A stretch of 64,000 bases of DNA from Lysinibacillus sp. FSL W8-0992 (GTDB lineage Bacteria; Bacillota; Bacilli; Bacillales_A; Planococcaceae): contig NZ_JBBOZQ010000001.1 in the NCBI RefSeq assembly GCF_038008685.1, positions 1,984,001 to 2,048,000 on the forward strand, given 5' to 3'. Positions 43,769-54,176 of this stretch are shown here, piece by piece (within the stretch, counting starts at the first letter, position 1; each line of letters begins with the position of its first letter). Both the position numbers and the translations under genes were made by a program. Under the pieces are notes generated by a model. That model had not been told where the DNA came from, made no database searches, and worked only from the letters and a program-made list of their open reading frames with translations.

Positions 43769-46700
43769 TTGACACATGTATATACTCAAATGCATACGAG
43801 CGCGGATTTATTAAAAAGCACGATTCGGCTTGAACAATTGATCCCTTTTTTACAAGAACAAAATACGCAGGCCTGTGCAATCGTCAATTCGAAGTTGTAC
43901 GGGCTTTTGCCTTTTTGTAAAGCAATGCAGCAGGCAAATATTCATGCTGTAATAGGGCTTTCGGTGAAGGTGCAATGGGATAATAAAATAATACCGCTCG
44001 TGCTGTATGCACAAACACAGGAAGGTTACCAACATCTTTTAAAGATTAGTAGTGCTGTTTCTATTCGAGAAGATGAGGTATTGCCTTGGAGATGGCTTGA
44101 AGGCTATGCAGCGGGTTGTATAGCATTACTTTCGGCAATGGATGTAGCGGAAATAGCAGAATGGACAGAAATGACAAGTGCTTTACAACAAGTATTTGGA
44201 AAACGGTTATATGTAGGGATTGCAAGACCAGGAGGAATAATAGCAGACAATGAAGCTATGATTTCACATTGGTGCGAGACAAAAGAAATTACAATCGTAG
44301 CTACTCAGCGTTGTTATTTTTTACAACCTGAAGATCATTTTGCTTATGAGGTTGCGAGAGCAATTGATACAGGGGAAAAACTTCAAGACACAATGTTAAC
44401 AGCCCATTTAGAAAACTATTTTGTACCAACTGAGGAACAGTGGAAGGGATGGTATTCAGACCGTCCTGAATGGATTGAGGGAAGTGTAGGCATGCTTGCA
44501 AGCTGTGTAGCAAAAATTCCTGAAATGCATGTTCAAATGCCCAAATTTCCAATACAAGAGGGTGAAACAGCTGAAAGTTTGCTAGTAAAAGAAACGTTTT
44601 CTGGTTTAGCTGAGCGCCTAAAGCTGTCTGAGGTACCTGCAATTTATCGAGATAGATTGCAATATGAACTAGAAATTATATGTTCAATGGGCTATGCTGA
44701 TTACTTTTTAATTGTTGCTGATTTTATGCGCTTTGCCAAAGAAAATCGCATCTTAACTGGACCAGGACGTGGTTCTTCGGCAAGTTCGCTTGTTGCATTT
44801 AGTCTCTCCATTACACAGGTAGATCCACTTGCCTATGGATTATTGTTTGAACGATTTTTAAATCCTGAACGTGTAACATTGCCTGATATTGATATTGACT
44901 TTGTTGATAGTAAAAGACAACAAGTTATTCAATACGTCGCACAAAAATATGGCAAGGCGAATGTTGCGCAAATCATTACGTTTGGTACTTTATCTGCGAA
45001 AGCAGTGGCGAGAGATGTTGCGCGTGTTTTTGGATTTGATGCTGAAGTGATGGAAAAAATATCGAAAATGATTCCGAACAAACCAGGTATGACTTTGCAA
45101 AGAGCTGTAGCGGAGTCGCAAAACTTTCAAAGTTGGTTAGCTGAAAATGAATACCATCGACGTTGGCTTGACGTAGCTTTAAAATTAGAAGGCTTGCCAA
45201 GAAATGCTTCTACCCATGCTGCTGGCATTGTCTTAGCACCGACGCCATTAGTTGATACGGTCCCAATTGAGGATGGACATGAAGGGATTTATTGTACTCA
45301 ATGGCCGATGGGGGACGTGGAAGAACGTGGGCTTGTAAAAATGGACTTTTTAGGGTTGCGCAATTTAACAATTTTAGAGCAAGTACGTTGGTCTATATAC
45401 AAAGCAGGGGGACCGTGGATAGAGTTTGATCTTATCCCGATGCATGATGAGCGCACCTTTCAGTTACTTCAAAAAGGAGATACAGTAGGTATTTTCCAAT
45501 TAGAGTCAGATGGCATGAAACAAGCATTACGTGATATTCATCCAACGCATTTTTCAGATATTGTTGCTGTCAATGCACTTTATCGTCCAGGGCCGATGGA
45601 TTTTATTCCTGTCTATGCAAGAAGAAAGGCAGGCAAAGAGCATGTAACGATGCCCCATCCGTTGCTAGAGCCAATTTTACGTGAAACATTTGGCGTAATT
45701 GTCTATCAGGAGCAAATTATGCAAATTGCTGCAACTATGGCCGGTTTTACAATGGGGCAGGCGGATTTATTACGCCGTGCGGTTAGTAAGAAAAATCGCG
45801 ATATATTAGAGGAACAACGCACTGCCTTTGTAGATGGAGCATTGAGACAAGGTTTTGTTAGGAGAGATGCAGAAGATGTCTACGAGCTAATTGTACGCTT
45901 TGCGGACTACGGCTTTGCAAAAAGTCATGCTGTTGCCTATAGTGTCATCTCGTATCATATGGCGTATTTAAAGGCTCATTACCCACAAAGCTTTTATGCA
46001 GCATTATTAACAAATGCAACAGGAAATATAGAAAAAATTCAACAGCTTGTTACGGAAGCAAAAGAAAAAGGCATTCCATTTTATCCGCCATCATTATTGC
46101 AAAGTACTAAATTCTTTTTAGTAGAAAAGGATGGAATTCGCTATAGTTTATCTGGCGTTAAAGGTGTACCGCACACCTTTTTAGAGAAAGTAGTAACGTT
46201 ACGTAAAACGAATCCAGATGCCTTTCATAATTTATTTGATTTGGCTGTAGCTTTAAGTGCGCAGCATTTTAAACCGAATGTAATGGAGTCTCTCGTTTAT
46301 GCAGGTGTGCTCGATTATTTAGGGAAGGATCGTGCTGTACTTGTGGCTACCTTAGAGGCAGCATTAAAACAGGCAGAGCTCGTGCGCCCAACAGAAGATG
46401 TAGATATAGAAACAGCAACTGCCTTTAATTTTGGGAAACCGAAGTATATGCAAGCTGAAGCGATGTCTCAGAAGGAAAAACTCCAGCATGAGAAAGAATG
46501 TTTAGGTTTTTATATATCTGCTCATCCAGTTACTGAAGAAAGAAGTTACTGGGGAGAAGTTACTGTAACATGTGCTGAACTGAAGTATGCGCGTGAAGGA
46601 ACGTATGTAAAAATGATTGGCTTAATTGAAGAAGTGAAAAAAATAAGGACAAAAAAAGGAGAGCAAATGGCCTTTGTCCAGCTTCAAGATGAATTTGGAA

Positions 46701-46852
46701 TCGTATCAGTAACCTTATTTCCACAAGTATTTCAACTAGTACAGGAAATTTTGATAGAAGATGAATTGCTTTATATTGAAGGTACACTTGAAAAACGTTT
46801 TGGGAAATCGCAAGTGAAAGTAAAACATGCACAATCGACTAAAAAGATATGA
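43769..46852 (+). CDS. dnaE: DNA polymerase III alpha subunit DnaE
   Basis: A 1027-residue C-family polymerase, in Gram-positives the enzyme that extends lagging-strand primers before PolC takes over. The catalytic Asp pair is in LPDIDIDFVDSKRQ; GPGRGSSASSLVAFSL, the helix-hairpin-helix region near 790 and a C-terminal OB fold are visible. It lacks an exonuclease domain. The N-terminal PHP domain has lost its metal ligands (Asn-Ser where TDDH is usual). Length is about 90 residues below B. subtilis DnaE. Translation starts at TTG (43769) after AGGCAGG. A terminator follows. Confidence 0.94.
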   Translation: MTHVYTQMHTSADLLKSTIRLEQLIPFLQEQNTQACAIVNSKLYGLLPFCKAMQQANIHAVIGLSVKVQWDNKIIPLVLYAQTQEGYQHLLKISSAVSIREDEVLPWRWLEGYAAGCIALLSAMDVAEIAEWTEMTSALQQVFGKRLYVGIARPGGIIADNEAMISHWCETKEITIVATQRCYFLQPEDHFAYEVARAIDTGEKLQDTMLTAHLENYFVPTEEQWKGWYSDRPEWIEGSVGMLASCVAKIPEMHVQMPKFPIQEGETAESLLVKETFSGLAERLKLSEVPAIYRDRLQYELEIICSMGYADYFLIVADFMRFAKENRILTGPGRGSSASSLVAFSLSITQVDPLAYGLLFERFLNPERVTLPDIDIDFVDSKRQQVIQYVAQKYGKANVAQIITFGTLSAKAVARDVARVFGFDAEVMEKISKMIPNKPGMTLQRAVAESQNFQSWLAENEYHRRWLDVALKLEGLPRNASTHAAGIVLAPTPLVDTVPIEDGHEGIYCTQWPMGDVEERGLVKMDFLGLRNLTILEQVRWSIYKAGGPWIEFDLIPMHDERTFQLLQKGDTVGIFQLESDGMKQALRDIHPTHFSDIVAVNALYRPGPMDFIPVYARRKAGKEHVTMPHPLLEPILRETFGVIVYQEQIMQIAATMAGFTMGQADLLRRAVSKKNRDILEEQRTAFVDGALRQGFVRRDAEDVYELIVRFADYGFAKSHAVAYSVISYHMAYLKAHYPQSFYAALLTNATGNIEKIQQLVTEAKEKGIPFYPPSLLQSTKFFLVEKDGIRYSLSGVKGVPHTFLEKVVTLRKTNPDAFHNLFDLAVALSAQHFKPNVMESLVYAGVLDYLGKDRAVLVATLEAALKQAELVRPTEDVDIETATAFNFGKPKYMQAEAMSQKEKLQHEKECLGFYISAHPVTEERSYWGEVTVTCAELKYAREGTYVKMIGLIEEVKKIRTKKGEQMAFVQLQDEFGIVSVTLFPQVFQLVQEILIEDELLYIEGTLEKRFGKSQVKVKHAQSTKKI

Positions 46853-46869
46853 AATTAAACAAGATTTTA

Positions 46870-46904
46870 GAAACTGCATAGAATTTTATGCAGTTTCTTC
46901 TTTA
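46870..46904 (+). terminator. Terminator of dnaE
   Basis: GAAACTGCAT pairs perfectly with ATGCAGTTTC around a short A/T loop, followed by TTCTTTA. Confidence 0.8.
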
Positions 46905-46942
46905 CTTTTAAACAGTTATTTTGTAAGATGTAGTCAATGCTA

Positions 46943-46965
46943 AAAAAGTGGTCAGACCACTTTTT
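46943..46965. promoter_or_regulatory. Perfect 23-base palindrome, probable FadR/GntR-family operator
   Basis: AAAAAGTGGTC and its exact complement GACCACTTTTT flank a single A. The TGGTC-N-GACCA core is the classical form of operators bound by FadR-subfamily regulators. It ends 19 bases before the ATG of exactly such a regulator, which supports autoregulation and probably control of the downstream accDA genes. Confidence 0.75.
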
Positions 46966-46984
46966 GATAACGGGAGTTAATCAT

Positions 46985-47626
46985 ATGGATAAACAAACCG
47001 AACAAAAAAAAGTGTTTTTAGAAATCGTTCAGCAATTGCGTCAACTTATTCGAATGGAAAAAATTCAAGCTGGAGAGAAGCTTCCTTCTGAACGTGTTTT
47101 ATCAGAAAGGTTAGGTGTTGGGCGATCCTCTGTAAGGGAGGCACTGCGCAGTTTAGAGTTACTTGGACTCATTGAAACGCGACACGGTGGAGGTACATTT
47201 CTTGCCGCAACACATAAGCATCAGCTTGTAGAAGTACTGTCGATGTTTATATTAGAAGATGAAAAATCAAAAAAAGATGTCGAATTAACGCGACAAATTC
47301 ATGAAAAGGAAGCAATTCGCGTAATAAGTTGTACAGAGATTCTTCGTACACTACCTGTGTGGGATAGTTTTTTTGTGAAGCTGGAAATTGAAGGAACAGT
47401 AAATTGTCGTGATGTATTGAGAGAAATATTAGTTACGTCAGGCAATCGGCTTTCGCTGAAAATCTGGTTTCAACTTGCAGCATATGACGGTGACCGTTTA
47501 AATCGAAACTCAACGGAAGATGAAAAACTAATCCTTCAAACGATGTTGAAATCGATGCAACTTGGCTATGAAAAAGAAGCATTACTAGCTTACGAGCAGT
47601 GGATGGGTACTGGTCAAACTTTTTAG
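46985..47626 (+). CDS. FadR-subfamily GntR transcriptional regulator
   Basis: A 213-residue regulator with an N-terminal winged helix (residues 10-75: GEKLPSERVLSERLGVGRSSVREALRSLELLGLIETR) and a helical C-terminal part that is short compared with full FCD domains. Its ligand is unknown. The ATG follows GGGAG, and the perfect palindrome lies directly upstream. accD begins 21 bases after its stop codon, so the regulator is probably co-transcribed with accDA and may tune malonyl-CoA supply, which is an inference from context. Confidence 0.88.
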   Translation: MDKQTEQKKVFLEIVQQLRQLIRMEKIQAGEKLPSERVLSERLGVGRSSVREALRSLELLGLIETRHGGGTFLAATHKHQLVEVLSMFILEDEKSKKDVELTRQIHEKEAIRVISCTEILRTLPVWDSFFVKLEIEGTVNCRDVLREILVTSGNRLSLKIWFQLAAYDGDRLNRNSTEDEKLILQTMLKSMQLGYEKEALLAYEQWMGTGQTF

Positions 47627-47647
47627 ACAATAAAGGGGGAGTCAAAC

Positions 47648-48505
47648 ATGGCAATACGCGACATATTTAACGCAAATCGAAAAAAGAAACAGGATGGTCA
47701 GGAAAAGGCATTTCCAGAAGGACTCATGACAAAATGTCCAGAATGCCGTCATATTCAGTTAACAAAAGAATTGGAAAAGCATCATAAAGTATGCACGAAG
47801 TGTGGCCATCATTTTAAAATGACTGCACAAGAGCGTGTTGACTATTTCTTAGATGAAGGATCATTTGTTTCTATGGACGACCATTTACAAACAAGTAATC
47901 CGCTTAATTTCCCTGCCTATGTTGAGAAAATTAATGCTGATCAACAAAAAACAGGTTTAAATGAGGCTGTATTGACAGGTTTAGGTACGCTTGATGGAGA
48001 AGAAGTTGTAGTAGCGATAATGGATTCTCATTTCCGTATGGGCTCAATGGGCTCTGTTGTTGGAGAAAAAATAACACGTGCGGTTGAAAAAGCAACTGAA
48101 TTAGGTTTGCCTTTTATTATTTTCACTGCAAGTGGTGGAGCTCGTATGCAAGAAGGTGTACTTTCTTTAATGCAAATGGCGAAAACAAGTGTTGCCTTAA
48201 AACGTCATAGCAATGAAGGCTTATTATTTATTTCAATCTTAACGCACCCAACTACTGGTGGCGTTTCTGCAAGCTTTGCCTCTGTAGGGGATATCAATAT
48301 TGCAGAACCTCAGGCACTAATCGGCTTTGCAGGAAGACGTGTAATCGAAGAAACGGTAAGAGAAAAACTACCGAGTGATTTCCAAACAGCAGAATTTTTA
48401 TTAGAGCATGGTCAACTGGATGCCATTTTCCATCGTAAAGATTTACGGAAACAAGTATCTGTGCTTGTAAAAATGCATACGAAAGGTGGCGTGCAACATG
48501 TCTAA
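47648..48505 (+). CDS. accD: Acetyl-CoA carboxylase carboxyltransferase beta subunit
   Basis: A 285-residue subunit that with AccA transfers CO2 from biotin to acetyl-CoA, the first committed step of fatty-acid synthesis. It has the N-terminal four-cysteine zinc ribbon (C30, C33, C49, C52) and the crotonase-like core with [12 protein letters not shown] and [11 protein letters not shown]. The ATG follows AGGGGGAG. It overlaps accA by eight bases. Confidence 0.96.
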   Translation: MAIRDIFNANRKKKQDGQEKAFPEGLMTKCPECRHIQLTKELEKHHKVCTKCGHHFKMTAQERVDYFLDEGSFVSMDDHLQTSNPLNFPAYVEKINADQQKTGLNEAVLTGLGTLDGEEVVVAIMDSHFRMGSMGSVVGEKITRAVEKATELGLPFIIFTASGGARMQEGVLSLMQMAKTSVALKRHSNEGLLFISILTHPTTGGVSASFASVGDINIAEPQALIGFAGRRVIEETVREKLPSDFQTAEFLLEHGQLDAIFHRKDLRKQVSVLVKMHTKGGVQHV

Positions 48506-49454
48506 AAATTTAGCTTTTGAAGAGCCAGTAGTTCAACTGCGCGAAAAAATTGATGAATTAAAAACAATTGCTGCTGAAGCGGACGTAGATATGACAGGGG
48601 AGATTGAAAAGCTAGAAACGCGTTTAACGCAACTCGAGCAATCAATCTATGCCAATATGAAGCCGTGGGATCGCGTGCAAGTAGCAAGACATCCTGAACG
48701 ACCAACAACACTACAATATATTGAAGCTATGTGTGAAAACTTTATTGAATTACATGGAGATCGTACGTTTGGCGATGATGCAGCGATTCTAGGCGGTATT
48801 GCCCTTTTTGAAGGACAACCTGTCACTGTTATTGGACATCAACGTGGTAAATCAACAAAAGAAAATATTCGTCGTAATTTTGGTATGCCCCATCCAGAAG
48901 GCTATCGTAAAGCGTTGCGCCTAATGAAACAAGCAGAGAAATTTAATCGCCCAATCATTTGTTTCATTGATACAAAAGGTGCCTACCCTGGTAAAGCAGC
49001 AGAAGAGCGTGGTCAGAGTGAGGCGATAGCTCGTAATTTAGTAGAAATGGCGGGATTATCAGTACCAGTCATTAGCATCGTTATTGGAGAAGGTGGTAGT
49101 GGTGGTGCCCTAGCTTTAGGCGTAGCAAATCGCGTTTACATGTTAGAGAACTCTACTTATTCTGTTATATCTCCAGAAGGTGCTGCTTCAATTTTATGGC
49201 GTGATGGTAGCCTTGCTAAGCAAGCAGCTGAAGCAATGCGAATTACTGCACCTGATTTAAAAGAGCTTGGTGTGATTGATGGTATTATTCCTGAGATAAC
49301 TGGCGGAGCACATCGCAATGTGGCGAAGCAGGCAATCTATATAAAAGAATGTATTAGCGACACACTAAAATCATTAAATTCTTTAAATGGTGAACAATTA
49401 ATCGAAGATCGATATGATAAATTTAAAAAAATCGGACAATATATAGAAGAATAG
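48498..49454 (+). CDS. accA: Acetyl-CoA carboxylase carboxyltransferase alpha subunit
   Basis: A 318-residue partner of Acc[36 protein letters not shown] and [13 protein letters not shown] are conserved AccA motifs. The ATG at 48498 has AAAGGTGG eight bases upstream; a GTG four codons earlier is in frame but lies inside that ribosome-binding site. The eight-base overlap with accD fits equimolar translation. Confidence 0.96.
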   Translation: MSKNLAFEEPVVQLREKIDELKTIAAEADVDMTGEIEKLETRLTQLEQSIYANMKPWDRVQVARHPERPTTLQYIEAMCENFIELHGDRTFGDDAAILGGIALFEGQPVTVIGHQRGKSTKENIRRNFGMPHPEGYRKALRLMKQAEKFNRPIICFIDTKGAYPGKAAEERGQSEAIARNLVEMAGLSVPVISIVIGEGGSGGALALGVANRVYMLENSTYSVISPEGAASILWRDGSLAKQAAEAMRITAPDLKELGVIDGIIPEITGGAHRNVAKQAIYIKECISDTLKSLNSLNGEQLIEDRYDKFKKIGQYIEE

Positions 49455-49624
49455 ACAAATCACATGGCGATGCTCTAAAGGTCTAATCCGTTAAATTAAA
49501 GCGAAATATTTTTATAAAATGTTAAATTTTAGATGCTTTGTGATGGAAAGAGTGTGTGAAAGCGCATTCTTTTCATTTTTTATGTAAAAGTTATGTTTTT
49601 CTAGCTCCAGAACCCTTACATAGT

Positions 49625-50642
<1,018 letters not shown>

Positions 50643-50669
50643 TTTTGCGTAAAACGGAGTGGGCAGAGA

Positions 50670-52430
50670 ATGAGAAAAACAAAAATCGTATGTACAATTG
50701 GTCCGGCAAGTGAGTCACCAGAAATTTTAGAAAAACTAATTGAAGCAGGTATGAATGTAGCTCGCTTGAATTTTTCACACGGTTCACATGAAGAACATGA
50801 AGTGCGTATTAATTTAATTCGTGAAGTTGCAAACAAATTAGGGAAACCAGTAGGTATTTTGCTCGACACAAAAGGACCTGAAATTCGTACGCATAACATG
50901 CAAAATGGGGAACTACATTTAAAAGCAGGTCAGGTAATCGACATTTCGATGACGGAAGTAGAAGGAACAGAGGCAAGTTTTTCTGTTACGTATGAACGAC
51001 TAATCGAAGATGTACAACAAAACTCAATTATTTTATTAGATGATGGCTTAATTCAATTACGTGTGTTAGCAACAGATACGGAAAAAGGGCTTATTCACAC
51101 AATAGTAGAAAATGCAGGTGTCTTAAAAAATAAAAAGGGTGTTAACGTCCCTGGGGTTTCAGTTCAACTACCTGGAATTACTGAAAAAGATGCACAGGAT
51201 ATTCTATTTGGTATTAATCAAGGTGTGGATTTCATTGCAGCTTCATTCGTTCGTCGAGCTAAAGATGTTTTAGAAATTCGCGAATTACTTGAGCAAAATG
51301 GCGGTAGTCATATTCAAATTATCCCGAAAATCGAGAACCAAGAAGGTGTCGATAATATCGACGAAATCATTTTAGTATCTGACGGATTAATGGTTGCACG
51401 TGGTGACTTAGGCGTAGAAATTCCAGCTGAAGAGGTACCATTAGTTCAAAAGAAATTAATCTTAAAATGTAACCAAGTTGGCAAACCAGTTATTACGGCA
51501 ACTCAAATGTTAGACTCCATGCAACGTAATCCTCGTCCAACACGCGCTGAAGCAAGTGACGTTGCGAACGCCATTATTGATGGAACAGATGCGATTATGC
51601 TATCTGGTGAAACAGCAGCAGGGACATACCCAGTTGAATCCGTACAAACAATGAACAAAATTGCACAACGTACAGAAGATTCATTAGATTATAAAGCAAT
51701 CGTTTCTACACGTAGTCGTGAAAAAGAAGCAAATATGACAGAGGCTATTTCTCAGGCTGTAGCATATACTTCGATAAACTTAGGCGTAAAAGCTGTACTA
51801 GCACCAACAGAAAGTGGAAACACGGCTAGAATGATTGCAAAATATCGTCCTGGTGTGCCGATTGTCGCTGTTACTGGCTCTGAAAACACTGCAAATACAC
51901 TAACGCTTGTTTGGGGTGTTTATCCTGTAGTTTGTGAACGCGTTACAACGACAGACGAAATTTTAGAACTAGCAGTTGACGAAAGCTTGAAGCATGGTTT
52001 TGTAAATCATGGTGATGCAGTTGTTATTACAGCAGGTGTTCCTGTAGGGGAAGCTGGTACTACAAACTTAATGAAGGTACACATTATTGGCGATTTACTT
52101 GCGCGTGGTCAAGGGATTGGCAAAGCGTCAGTAATTGGTAATACAGTTGTAGCAAAAAATGCAGCTGAGGCATTAGCCTATGATACAGAAGGATGTATTT
52201 TAGTAACGGTCGGTTCAGATCGTGATATGATGCCAGCTATTGAAAAGTGTATCGGGCTAATTACAGAGGAAGGCGGACTGACAAGTCATGCCGCTGTAGT
52301 AGGGTTAAGTCTTGGTATTCCTGTAATCGTCGGTGTAAAAGAAGCAACAACATTAATTCGCCACGGTCAAGAAATAACAATGGATGCTGAAACAGGTGTT
52401 ATTTATAAAGGACATGCAAGCGTACTTTAA
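50670..52430 (+). CDS. pyk: Pyruvate kinase with C-terminal PEP-utilizer-like domain
   Basis: A 586-residue enzyme that makes pyruvate and ATP from PEP and ADP. The core starts [15 protein letters not shown] and carries [16 protein letters not shown] and the catalytic [12 protein letters not shown] region. After the usual C domain (to about 475), an extra domain ending [18 protein letters not shown] resembles the phosphohistidine domain of PEP synthases, as in Bacillus and Geobacillus pyruvate kinases. Second gene after pfkA, ending at a strong terminator. Confidence 0.97.
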   Translation: MRKTKIVCTIGPASESPEILEKLIEAGMNVARLNFSHGSHEEHEVRINLIREVANKLGKPVGILLDTKGPEIRTHNMQNGELHLKAGQVIDISMTEVEGTEASFSVTYERLIEDVQQNSIILLDDGLIQLRVLATDTEKGLIHTIVENAGVLKNKKGVNVPGVSVQLPGITEKDAQDILFGINQGVDFIAASFVRRAKDVLEIRELLEQNGGSHIQIIPKIENQEGVDNIDEIILVSDGLMVARGDLGVEIPAEEVPLVQKKLILKCNQVGKPVITATQMLDSMQRNPRPTRAEASDVANAIIDGTDAIMLSGETAAGTYPVESVQTMNKIAQRTEDSLDYKAIVSTRSREKEANMTEAISQAVAYTSINLGVKAVLAPTESGNTARMIAKYRPGVPIVAVTGSENTANTLTLVWGVYPVVCERVTTTDEILELAVDESLKHGFVNHGDAVVITAGVPVGEAGTTNLMKVHIIGDLLARGQGIGKASVIGNTVVAKNAAEALAYDTEGCILVTVGSDRDMMPAIEKCIGLITEEGGLTSHAAVVGLSLGIPVIVGVKEATTLIRHGQEITMDAETGVIYKGHASVL

Positions 52431-52439
52431 TAGATAGTA

Positions 52440-52482
52440 AAAAGGCTCTAGTATGGGGTAACCGTACTAGAGCCTTTTAAAT
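52440..52482 (+). terminator. Terminator of pfkA-pyk
   Basis: A 14-base perfect stem AAAAGGCTCTAGTA / TACTAGAGCCTTTT with an 11-base loop. Confidence 0.9.
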
Positions 52483-52586
52483 AACAATGAAAATTAGTAT
52501 TTACGCCTGTTTATTTTTTAGTTGAAACTTATTGGGCTATAATAACGTATAGAAGGTATAGCTTTTTCAATAGAAAGGAGAAAAAT

Positions 52587-52976
52587 ATGAAAAAATTTTT
52601 TCTTAGTTTTGTTGTATATGCATTAGCCGAACTGGCGTTATTAATAGTTATTGGTCAAAATATTGGTGTTTTCAATACATTATTGCTTGTTGTCGCAACG
52701 ACTATCATTGGCATTTATATAGCGAAAAATAAAGGTATCAATTCAGTAAAAAACGTAAAACATATGGTTGCACGTGGAGAAGCCCCTGGACCAGCATTAG
52801 TGGATGCAATGTTGAATTTTAGTGGCGGTGTGCTTTTAGCATTGCCAGGTTTTATAACAGATATAATTGGTTTATTAATGCTACTACCAGTGACACGTAA
52901 ATTGTTCCAACCACTTGTATTTTATTGGATGCGTAAAAAAATGAAAAAAGGTCAATTTATTATCGTTCAAAAATAG
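52587..52976 (+). CDS. FxsA family membrane protein
   Basis: A 129-residue protein with about three hydrophobic stretches (residues 4-20, 25-45 and 75-100) and a basic tail. The GGVLLALPGFITDIIGLLMLLP segment is the FxsA signature. E. coli FxsA affects phage exclusion by F when overproduced; the native role is unknown. The ATG follows AAAGGAG. Its 3' end overlaps the convergent ytvI-like gene by 17 bases. Confidence 0.88.
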   Translation: MKKFFLSFVVYALAELALLIVIGQNIGVFNTLLLVVATTIIGIYIAKNKGINSVKNVKHMVARGEAPGPALVDAMLNFSGGVLLALPGFITDIIGLLMLLPVTRKLFQPLVFYWMRKKMKKGQFIIVQK

Positions 52977-53925
52977 ACTTTTCTTTCAGTTTAACTGCTA
53001 AAAATAAAAAAATTGGGCTGAGTAAAATACCGTAAAAACCAAATAATAAGATAGAGGCAGCGCTGATGAAAAACGTATGAAACGTTCGTAATTGCAACGT
53101 ATTTGACCAAAGCATAGATTCAGCGAGCTGCCTTGTTAATTGAACAAACAAATACAAAAGTAAAATCGCACCACATAAAAAGGTATTGCCATTGAAATAG
53201 AAGTAAATGCTCATTGGTACAAGAAAGACGCCGATACCAAAGAAGGGTAGTACATCTGCAAATGCTACAATGAATGCTTTAATAATGGCTTGTTCAAATT
53301 GAAATATCATAAAGCCCGCGCAAAGTATAAGTAATGTTATCGTAAATAATTGAAATTCTACGAATACAAAGTAATGAAAAAGTTGCATCACTTTCGAAAA
53401 ATGAGATTGCCATTGATTTCTATATTTTTTGGGGACATATTGAAAGAACCAGTAACGAGATTTTCTTGTTTCGATTAATGCAAAATAATATGCTACAAGG
53501 AATATAAAAACTTCAATGACGTGCTTCATAAATATTTGAAATAAATTTGCAGTATAAACGACGATAGAATCGAAAATAGACATTGATTTTTCTTGCAAAA
53601 ACTGTATAAATATGGATTCATACTCAGTGAACAATGGAAAGTTTTGAAGTGTGTCACGTATTTCAGGAAAGATGAGAATAATACTGTTTATTGAGATGAC
53701 TATGAGGAGAACTATACAAGAAAGTATCAATATTTCTACGATAATAGCGGCAATCCAGTAATTGATTTTAAAGTATTTATGAAGGAAATTTATTATAGGA
53801 TATGTTGTAAATGATAAAAATATAGCAAGAGATACAGGTAAAACGAACCAAAGAATCACTAAATAAAAAACAAATAATAAAACATTAATAGTTCTTTCGT
53901 ATGAAAAATATTTAATATTCCTCAA
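52960..53925 (-). CDS. AI-2E family transporter-like membrane protein (YtvI-like)
   Basis: A protein of about 321 residues with seven to eight predicted membrane segments and a conserved FADVLPFFGIGVFLVP region, typical of the AI-2E/PerM family. The frame opens at 54042, but that ATG has no ribosome-binding site and overlaps the citZ -35 element. TTG at 53925, with GGGGTGA ten bases upstream, gives the usual short stretch before the first helix and is preferred. Its substrate is unknown. It is convergent with fxsA and divergent from citZ. Confidence 0.8.
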   Translation of the reverse strand: MRNIKYFSYERTINVLLFVFYLVILWFVLPVSLAIFLSFTTYPIINFLHKYFKINYWIAAIIVEILILSCIVLLIVISINSIILIFPEIRDTLQNFPLFTEYESIFIQFLQEKSMSIFDSIVVYTANLFQIFMKHVIEVFIFLVAYYFALIETRKSRYWFFQYVPKKYRNQWQSHFSKVMQLFHYFVFVEFQLFTITLLILCAGFMIFQFEQAIIKAFIVAFADVLPFFGIGVFLVPMSIYFYFNGNTFLCGAILLLYLFVQLTRQLAESMLWSNTLQLRTFHTFFISAASILLFGFYGILLSPIFLFLAVKLKEKSIFER

Positions 53926-54041
53926 TTTAACAAATTCACCCCAATTCAAATGAAAATATATTGTCAAAATATACAAAATACCCTCTTTAGTACGCTTATA
54001 TAGTCGCTCGTCCGACTTTTTCTTAATTTGAAGGTTTTTCA

Positions 54042-54070
54042 TTCACAAAGCTGTCAAAAATGATTATAAT
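54042..54070 (+). promoter_or_regulatory. SigA promoter of citZ
   Basis: TTCACA (54042-54047) and a perfect TATAAT (54065-54070) are spaced by exactly 17 bases. Transcription should begin near 54077. Confidence 0.75.
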
Positions 54071-54075
54071 AACAA

Positions 54076-54089
54076 TGTAAGCGATTTAC
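54076..54089 (+). promoter_or_regulatory. Candidate cre (CcpA) site at the citZ transcription start
   Basis: TGTAAGCGATTTAC matches the cre pattern TGWNANCGNTNWCA except at the last two positions. A site at +1 is suited to repression, and citZ is under glucose repression in B. subtilis. Confidence 0.45.
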
Positions 54090-54129
54090 TTAATGGTTCA
54101 TGTGAGCAAAAACGTAAATGCTAAGGTTG

Positions 54130-54143
54130 AAAAAGCGTTTACA
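54130..54143 (+). promoter_or_regulatory. Second cre-like site in the citZ leader
   Basis: AAAAAGCGTTTACA matches the cre pattern except at the first two positions, 54 bases downstream of the first candidate, well placed to act as a roadblock. Confidence 0.4.
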
Positions 54144-54176
54144 ACAAAAATTATTAGTATGAGGGAGCGATAATTT

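Noticed and set aside
46943..46965. Reading the palindrome before the FadR gene as a second dnaE terminator
   Set aside because: A separate terminator already follows dnaE at 46870; the palindrome is perfect to its centre and matches a FadR operator, although the T run is terminator-like.
53926..54042. ATG at 54042 as the start of the YtvI-like gene
   Set aside because: It has no ribosome-binding site and lies on the citZ -35 element; TTG 53925 has GGGGTGA upstream and a family-like N-terminus.
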